Positions 59,251 through 64,000 of a stretch of DNA of 64,000 nt are shown here, piece by piece; the first letter of the stretch is position 1, and every line of letters starts with the position of its first letter. The position numbers were made by a program, and so were the translations under genes. The stretch spans positions 124,001-188,000 of the forward strand of contig NZ_JADPRT010000013.1 in assembly GCF_015690355.1 (NCBI RefSeq). The letters are read 5' to 3'. A model generated the notes under the pieces. That model saw only the letters and a program-made list of their open reading frames with translations, did no database searches and had not been told where the DNA came from. The DNA comes from Streptacidiphilus fuscans. GTDB lineage: Bacteria; Actinomycetota; Actinomycetes; Streptomycetales; Streptomycetaceae.

Positions 59251-60737
59251 GCCTCGGACACCGTGGGGACGGGCTCGCGCCACAGCAGGGCGTCGTCGCG
59301 GAAGCCCTGGTGTACCGGGACGAGTTCGTTCGGGTCGTCGAGGGAGGTGAGGGTGACCGCGATGCTCGTCGCGCCGTCGTCGAGGGCGCAGACCTGACTG
59401 CCGCAGTCGGAGCAGTGACCGCGCCGGGAGTCGGGCCACGTGTAGTGCCAGGCCGGCTCGCCACCGGGGCCGGTCCACGAGAACTCTGCGAGTTCGAAGC
59501 TGACCCAGGTCATCTCCGTCGCACCCGACAGGGAACGACAGTGACGGCACGAGCAACTGTGCGGCCAGTCCGGAATCCCGGTGGCACGGTAACGGAGACG
59601 ACCACACTGGCAACCGCCCTCGCGCGACGCCGGACCCGCAGGCGGGTACGCCTGCGGGTCCTGCCGTGCGGTCTGCATCAAGGCGGCGCGGGAGGTGAGC
59701 GGGTACACGTGCGCAGCATTCGCGGACTGGAAGGCATGGGGGAACGCCGACGCGAGCACGTCGAGGCTGGGCTGGAACAGCGGTGCGGGCAGCGGGCCGA
59801 TCGGATGCCATGCCCAGCTGTCGATCAAGTGCGGCTCCCGCGCCAGCGGGGTTCCGGTGAAGCGGTTGACGTAGGCGACGACGGTGGCGCGCGGCAGTTC
59901 GCCACGCTCGTCCACCACCATGGCCAACAGCTGCACATCACTTGGGGCGACAAGGAGCCCGGTCTCCTCTTCGACCTCCCGCGCCGCGGTCACGGTGAGG
60001 TGCTCCCCCGGGTGGGGTTTGCCGCCGATGGCTTCGAGCAGGCCCGGGAACCGGGCGGAGGTGCCGAGCAGCACGCTGTTCGTCACCGTGTCGTGGATGA
60101 CGATGCCGACGCCGAACAGGCTGTTCGCGGCCGGGACGAGCTTCTCGCGGGCGGCGTGCGAGGGCAGCGGGTCGCGGAGCAGCAGGACAGCGAGATCCCC
60201 CGCCTCAAGGCGCTCAACGGCTGCGAACGCCGCGGCGAGTTCAGTGATCTGCTCTTCGTCCAGGGCGACGTGACGCCGCTCAACGGGCGTCCGGGCGGCC
60301 GTCGGGGTGGTGACGACGAGGGTGCCGCCGGGACGCAACAGGTGCCGCACAAGGGCGAGGAACCGTTGCCGGTCCAGGAACGCCGCGGTCAGGCGGCAGG
60401 TGATCAGGTCGAAGGCTGCACGGGGGAAAGCATCGAAGCCGTCGCGATCGACGTCCAAACACCGGTAACAGACGTGGACGCCGTCCTGCGCGGCGGCGTT
60501 GCGGGCGTGCTCAACGGCGGTACGGGAGAGGTCAACACCCGTCGTAGTCCAGCCAAGGCCGGCCAAGTGACGGGTGAGTTCCCCGGTGCCGCTGCCGATG
60601 TCCAGCGCCATACCGCCTCCGAGCCGTGGGAGGCATCGGTCCAGCAGGCGGCGTTCCTCCTCCCGCAGCGGCGTGAAGGGGTTGCCCTCGCCGTAGGTGG
60701 CGTTCCAGTTGTCTCGCTTCGTCGTGATGGTGGTCAT
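59247..60737 (-). CDS. fusion: SAM methyltransferase - Nudix hydrolase - GFA domain
   Basis: The start is ATG 60737, 7 bases after AAGGA; 496 residues in three parts. Residues 1-195 are a class I methyltransferase with motif I ALDIGSGTGELT (44-55) and an acidic TTGVDLS (66-71). Residues about 210-340 are Nudix with box GGKPHPGEHLTVTAAREVEE plus ETG (238-260). Residues about 372-482 are a GFA/CENP-V-type zinc domain: C376, C378, C395, C397, C400, C442, C445 and C450. A GFA partner could help with a formaldehyde- or glutathione-type adduct. The combined activities suggest step-by-step work on one substrate, but this is inference. Confidence 0.85.
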   Translation of the reverse strand: MTTITTKRDNWNATYGEGNPFTPLREEERRLLDRCLPRLGGGMALDIGSGTGELTRHLAGLGWTTTGVDLSRTAVEHARNAAAQDGVHVCYRCLDVDRDGFDAFPRAAFDLITCRLTAAFLDRQRFLALVRHLLRPGGTLVVTTPTAARTPVERRHVALDEEQITELAAAFAAVERLEAGDLAVLLLRDPLPSHAAREKLVPAANSLFGVGIVIHDTVTNSVLLGTSARFPGLLEAIGGKPHPGEHLTVTAAREVEEETGLLVAPSDVQLLAMVVDERGELPRATVVAYVNRFTGTPLAREPHLIDSWAWHPIGPLPAPLFQPSLDVLASAFPHAFQSANAAHVYPLTSRAALMQTARQDPQAYPPAGPASREGGCQCGRLRYRATGIPDWPHSCSCRHCRSLSGATEMTWVSFELAEFSWTGPGGEPAWHYTWPDSRRGHCSDCGSQVCALDDGATSIAVTLTSLDDPNELVPVHQGFRDDALLWREPVPTVSEA

Positions 60738-60769
60738 GCTCGCTTCCTTCGGGACGGGACGTGGTGGCA

Positions 60770-61251
60770 CGTGTGGCCGATGTGGGCGCGGCGCGGTCAC
60801 AAGGTGGTCGGACTGGACGCCTCCGAACGGCTCCTGGGGGACTTTTGGTCAGTGGTGCATGAATTTGCAGGTGAAGCGGTGCAGGTGGGGGTCGAGGGTG
60901 CTGATCGCTTCAGTGAGGACCTGCCGCCAGGGAAGCCACTCGACTGCCGTCTACTCGCTTGGGTCGAACCAGGTGACCTGCTCGCGCGGCGTGCGGAGGA
61001 GGAACCAGGGGGGAGACGTCGACGGCCAGCCGGACGGCCTGTGTGCCCTACCCGCAGCCGATGTCCAGAACGCGCCGGCCAGGCGTGTCCGGCAGGTGCG
61101 CCGCGAGCTGCCGCGCGACGAGGTCCTGACGGACCGTCTGCCGCAAGGCGCCCATGCGTGCCCGCCACTTCTCCTCACCCACCGCGAAATCCCACACCCA
61201 TCCCATGGCTCCTTCGTCGATGTCCTGGTGGTCCGGTCTCGTTCGCCGCAC
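60770..61251 (-). pseudogene. rearranged methyltransferase remnant, with nonsense codon and inverted part
   Basis: On the minus strand from 61251 the text MGWVWDFAVGEEKWRARMGA, then LPDTPGRRVLDIGCG, is the start of a SAM methyltransferase. It stops at TAG 61048-61050 inside motif I, where CAG would give GCGQGTQAVRLA; the same frame does continue with GTQAVRLA. The next expected part, RRGHKVVGLDASERLLGDFW, is instead found on the plus strand at 60788-60846. So a piece has been inverted after the gene was inactivated, or during it. No full methyltransferase remains. Confidence 0.65.
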
Positions 61252-61293
61252 CCTTGACCGGCTCTGGCGCCGAAGTGGTCCGCCCGCTGCCGG

Positions 61294-62718
61294 TCACGAC
61301 GTGGGGAGGGCGGTGTGGAGGCGGGCGAGGGTGCGCTGTCCGCGTGCGACCAGGTGCCGGTCCCGTCCGCCTTCGGCGCCGCCCCAGGCGATGCCGGAGA
61401 CCGCGTCGAGGGCTTCCAGCACGGGGAGCAGCGCTGTCTCGGCCTGGGTCAGGGTGCGCCCGTAGCCGGTCAGGAACGCGGTTTCCAGGTCGGGGCGGTA
61501 GGCCCATTCATCGAGCAGACGCACGAGGTCCCGCACCCTGGGTCCGGGCTCGGAGCGCTCGAAGTCGACCAGGCCGACGGTCAGGTCCTCGGTGACCAGG
61601 ACGTTGCGCTCGGCCAGGTCGCCGATCGTCGGCACATGGTCGAGCGGCGGAAGGTGGTCAAGGCGGTCAGCCAGTGCGCGCACCAGCTCTTCGTCGCCGG
61701 GCCCGAGATGCGGGCGGGCCACTTCCAGGTGGCGATCGAGCTTCGCGCGGTAGCTGCTGGGGGCGGGGCCTGGCCGGGGCGGGGCCGCGTCGTGGAAGGC
61801 GCGCACGAGAGCACCCAGCCGCCAGTAGACGTCCGCGGCATCCGTCCTGGGCAGTAGCAGGTGCTTGAGAAGTCGGCCGGGGACTTCGGTGACCAGAACG
61901 GCGCGCATGTCTGGGTCCGCGGCCAGCAGGTGTGGCGTGTGCTCGGCGAGCGCGCGAGCCGGGCCGTTCAGGCCAGAGACTTCGCGAGCGTGGAAGTGCG
62001 CGTTCTGGTGCTGCTTGAGGTAGACGGTCGCTCCGGCCCCGGTCACGATCCGCCACACGCGGCTCTCCGGCCTCGGCCAGGACACGTCCTGAACTTCGGC
62101 GATTGGCCCGGCGACTTGCTCAGCGAAGGATCGCAGTGCCGCGTCGAGGTGCCCGGCTCCGGGCGGGTCGCTGAAGGGAAGGTTGGTGCTGCGGTTGGTT
62201 CCGCCGGGTTGGTAGGCGACGGTGTCGCCCGGCTGCTGGCGGTGCAGGATGATCCGCTTGCCGTGCCGGTAGGCATCGAGGCCGGCGTGGCAGTAGGCCA
62301 CCATCTCCTTCTCCGGCAGGCCGTCCAGGGGCCACCAGCCCATCTCCGTACACAGATCCGGCTCGCAGATCCACGGCTCGCCGCCGCTCCAGCGCCTCGC
62401 CTCCAGGAACCACCCGGTGCGTTGCCTTCCGTAGGGGTTTCGGTGCTGGACAATGACCGCGAGGCGCAGATCTGCCCGCGTTACGGTGATGCCGGCCTCT
62501 TCGCGGGCTTCGCGGATCACCGAGTCGACGATGTCCTCGTCAGGTCCGTCGACGTGTCCGGACACGCAGTTGAACAGGCCGTTGGCGTAAGGGGATCCAG
62601 CGCGCCGGGCAAGGAGCACGGTGTCGCCCCGACGCAGGATCAGGTGGGCGTCCACCGGTTCGCTGTAGCGGCGCGGTGCCGGTCCGGTCTCGGGGGCGTG
62701 CTCGTGGACGGTTGCCAT
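61294..62718 (-). CDS. fusion: Nudix hydrolase - APH-fold kinase
   Basis: The start is ATG 62718, 9 bases after AAGGAG; 474 residues. Residues about 20-140 are Nudix with box GHVDGPDEDIVDSVIREARE plus EAG (54-76). Residues about 190-470 are an aminoglycoside-phosphotransferase-like kinase: ATP-binding Lys235 (TVYLKQHQNAHFHAREV), catalytic loop IGDLAERNVLV (GDLAERN 366-372, with HGD changed to IGD), and metal-binding DFE (385-387). The changed His may lower or alter kinase activity. The two halves could remove and add phosphates on the same compound. No other gene overlaps it. Confidence 0.85.
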   Translation of the reverse strand: MATVHEHAPETGPAPRRYSEPVDAHLILRRGDTVLLARRAGSPYANGLFNCVSGHVDGPDEDIVDSVIREAREEAGITVTRADLRLAVIVQHRNPYGRQRTGWFLEARRWSGGEPWICEPDLCTEMGWWPLDGLPEKEMVAYCHAGLDAYRHGKRIILHRQQPGDTVAYQPGGTNRSTNLPFSDPPGAGHLDAALRSFAEQVAGPIAEVQDVSWPRPESRVWRIVTGAGATVYLKQHQNAHFHAREVSGLNGPARALAEHTPHLLAADPDMRAVLVTEVPGRLLKHLLLPRTDAADVYWRLGALVRAFHDAAPPRPGPAPSSYRAKLDRHLEVARPHLGPGDEELVRALADRLDHLPPLDHVPTIGDLAERNVLVTEDLTVGLVDFERSEPGPRVRDLVRLLDEWAYRPDLETAFLTGYGRTLTQAETALLPVLEALDAVSGIAWGGAEGGRDRHLVARGQRTLARLHTALPTS

Positions 62719-62756
62719 CCGGGATGTCTCCTTGTCAGTCGTGGGGCCGGGGTCGA

Positions 62757-62924
62757 TCAGGTGGTACGGCCCACGCAGCGCTCCGTCAGCCGGGCGTGGG
62801 CAGGCGTCGGAGTCCGCGGATGGGCGTGGGCCATGACGCCCACCGCCGCGGCCAACAGTGGTGCTGTCAGGGCGAGGTGGCACGTTTCCCGGGTCGTGGT
62901 GTCGGGGCGGGGTGAGCCAGGCAC
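62757..62924 (-). CDS. possible small protein
   Basis: This 55-residue reading frame (GTG 62924; an alternative TTG at 62951 overlaps nothing) has high GC3 and a hydrophobic centre, LALTAPLLAAAVGVMAHAHP, between a Thr-rich start and a basic, Cys-containing end. It lies just before the Nudix-kinase gene and just after a terminator hairpin, so it could be the first gene of that transcript. The RBS is weak and I cannot prove translation. Confidence 0.35.
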   Translation of the reverse strand: MPGSPRPDTTTRETCHLALTAPLLAAAVGVMAHAHPRTPTPAHARLTERCVGRTT

Positions 62925-62954
62925 GCCACTGGGTCCCGGAAGAGTTCGCAAGGG

Positions 62955-62996
62955 TCCGGTTGCTGCCGTTAGTGCCGTCTGGCGGCAGCAACCGGA
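62955..62996 (-). terminator. 14-bp perfect hairpin after the MazG-like gene
   Basis: TCCGGTTGCTGCCG and CGGCAGCAACCGGA pair perfectly around a 14-base loop, starting 10 bases after the MazG-like stop on the minus strand. It should separate the HIT-MazG transcript from the genes downstream. Confidence 0.65.
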
Positions 62997-63005
62997 GGTC
63001 AGGGG

Positions 63006-63476
63006 TCATGTGCTGGTGTCCGGGGCAGGATCGGGCTTCTCTACACCGGGTCTGGTGTGGGTGTCCGGGTCACTGTTGCCGGTGGCGAGCATGTCGCGGA
63101 CCCGGGTCGATAGCGCGGTCATGTCGGCGGTGAATCGGTCACCCAGCGGGATTCCGGTCTCGTGGGCGATCACAATCAGCGAGAACAGGCAGTCCGAGAG
63201 CTCGTGCACGATCTTCTCCTCGTCGACCACGAGATCCGTGCGCTGCCCCTGGTGCGCCATGAGGAGTTTTGCCAGGTCGCCGACATCGCCGACGAAGCCG
63301 AGGGCGAAGTCGCCGAGATCCCACGAGCGGCGCAATCTCTGCTGGTTCAACTGGTCGTACAGCTGACGGACCATGATCGCGCTGGCCTGCATCGTCGCCC
63401 AGTCGGAGGTGGACCCCTCCCTGACGGGGCTTTGCGTTCCGGCCCGGGAGCGGCTGGTCGTCGGGTGCTCGGTCAC
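63006..63476 (-). CDS. MazG-like nucleotide pyrophosphohydrolase
   Basis: This 156-residue protein starts at GTG 63476 in a GTGA overlap with the HIT gene. The MazG/all-alpha NTP pyrophosphatase pattern is seen: SWDLGDFALGFVGDVGDLAK (56-70, an E-poor variant of the EExxE helix), then a downstream metal helix HELSDCLFSLIVIAHETGI. Members hydrolyse non-canonical NTPs or alarmones. The replacement of some Glu by Gly/Asp means activity is not certain. A strong terminator follows. Confidence 0.7.
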   Translation of the reverse strand: MTEHPTTSRSRAGTQSPVREGSTSDWATMQASAIMVRQLYDQLNQQRLRRSWDLGDFALGFVGDVGDLAKLLMAHQGQRTDLVVDEEKIVHELSDCLFSLIVIAHETGIPLGDRFTADMTALSTRVRDMLATGNSDPDTHTRPGVEKPDPAPDTST

Positions 63477-63979
63477 GCCTCTTCACCGACCACGGGTCGG
63501 TCCAGTTGTGCACGCAGACGCTCGGCCAGATGGTCGGCCTCATCGTCGGCGAGCTGGAGGCGACCGCGTGTGCTCCAGTCCAGGGCGTAGAACTGCTGCT
63601 CGTGGTACGGGACGCCGGGTGGGAGCGGCGCGATGTGCCAGTGCACGTGCGCGTTGCCCTGCATGCTGCCGAGGCTCATGATGTACATCCGCTCGGTCTC
63701 GACGACCTTCGCGAGGGCGCCGGCGACCTGGTGGACGACGCGCTGCAGCGCGAGGTAACCCTCCTCGGTGAAACCTCCGATCGTGTCCTCGACGTGCGCC
63801 CTGGGCGTCACCAGGAGCTTGCCGTACAGGGTCGGATGCTTGTCGAGGAAGGCGACGTGGTCGCCGTCGTCGTAGACGATCCGGTGTTCGTAGCCGGGCG
63901 CCCCGGCGAGCATCTGACAAACGAAGCACGGCCCGGTCTGGGCGGCACGGTGGTAGGCGTCGATGTCGAAGTCGGTCAC
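63473..63979 (-). CDS. HIT-family hydrolase
   Basis: This 168-residue protein starts at GTG 63979. The histidine triad HVHWHIAPL (111-119, HxHxH) is complete, and a CFVC pair (18-21) near the N-terminus may bind zinc, as in Fhit/HIT proteins with a zinc site. HIT enzymes split nucleoside phosphoramidates or dinucleoside polyphosphates. It is the first gene seen of the minus-strand cluster; anything further upstream is beyond the window. Confidence 0.88.
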   Translation of the reverse strand: MTDFDIDAYHRAAQTGPCFVCQMLAGAPGYEHRIVYDDGDHVAFLDKHPTLYGKLLVTPRAHVEDTIGGFTEEGYLALQRVVHQVAGALAKVVETERMYIMSLGSMQGNAHVHWHIAPLPPGVPYHEQQFYALDWSTRGRLQLADDEADHLAERLRAQLDRPVVGEEA

Positions 63980-64000
63980 CAGTCGGTGCCTTCCTGCGCG

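Noticed and set aside
59235-61595. Plus-strand open frame of 786 residues
   Set aside because: Mostly a shadow of the methyltransferase-Nudix-GFA gene. Only the small part near 60788-60846 has real methyltransferase text, and I treat that as an inverted remnant.
1-64000. CRISPR array, rRNA or tRNA gene, intact insertion sequence or integrase
   Set aside because: No regularly spaced repeats, no RNA gene motifs and no transposase or integrase text were seen on either strand.

Overview
The window reads as high-GC actinobacterial DNA, most likely Streptomyces, Kitasatospora or a close relative. Codon third positions are nearly all G or C. GTG and TTG starts are common, genes overlap by ATGA/GTGA/TTGA junctions, and Streptomyces-typical families appear (DUF317, DUF2637, WhiB, DUF5999, a conservon, MmyB-type XRE regulators, DUF574 methyltransferase). 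I found no tRNA, rRNA, CRISPR array, integrase or intact insertion sequence.

Region 1 (1-24.5 kb, plus strand) is a long accessory operon of a mobile or mobilisable element. It carries an ATP-grasp ligase (cut by the window edge) and a FemAB/GNAT-like transferase. These are followed by a VirD4/TraG-type coupling protein, an XF1762-like protein, a PAPS-reductase-type PP-loop protein and a C5 cytosine methyltransferase. Further on come a DnaB-N-domain protein, four DUF317 proteins, many small unknown proteins, a second C5 methyltransferase broken by frameshifts, an endonuclease-VII-like HNH protein, a DUF4913 protein, a RelE/ParE-like protein and a double winged-helix protein. Four genes here have good Shine-Dalgarno sequences but appear to start at ATC or CTG.

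Region 2 (24.7-34.8 kb, minus strand) holds a WXG100-like polymorphic toxin with a PD-(D/E)xK C-terminus and its probable immunity protein. It also holds a mobilisation operon: two small proteins, a replication-initiator-like HTH protein, WhiB, DUF2637, MobC, relaxase and an MFS transporter. Five consecutive perfect inverted repeats inside the 5' half of mobC make a candidate oriT. The relaxase and MobC of region 2 together with the coupling protein of region 1 form a plausible transfer set.

Region 3 (34.8-43.5 kb) is regulatory and metabolic. An XRE regulator sits behind three copies of a palindromic operator. Beyond it are a divergent MmyB-like regulator and FabG-like reductase, an ImmA/IrrE protease - MAB_1171c-like membrane protein - cytochrome P450 operon, and an HTH regulator coupled to an aminoglycoside-phosphotransferase-fold kinase.

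Region 4 (43.9-53.8 kb) has a DUF5999 protein, a DUF574 methyltransferase, a complete conservon (cvnA-B-C-D) followed by GAF and acyl-CoA dehydrogenase genes, a 2H phosphoesterase and two orphan proteins.

Region 5 (53.9-64 kb, minus strand) is the most unusual part. It is a compact cluster with five intact Nudix domains, two of them in new-looking fusions (methyltransferase-Nudix-GFA and Nudix-phosphotransferase), plus an ABC exporter, a P-loop kinase, MazG-like and HIT proteins. Remnants of MurF, a sixth Nudix and a rearranged methyltransferase lie among them. The overlapping junctions imply one transcript for most of it, and the common theme is handling of nucleoside-diphosphate-type or phosphorylated small molecules.
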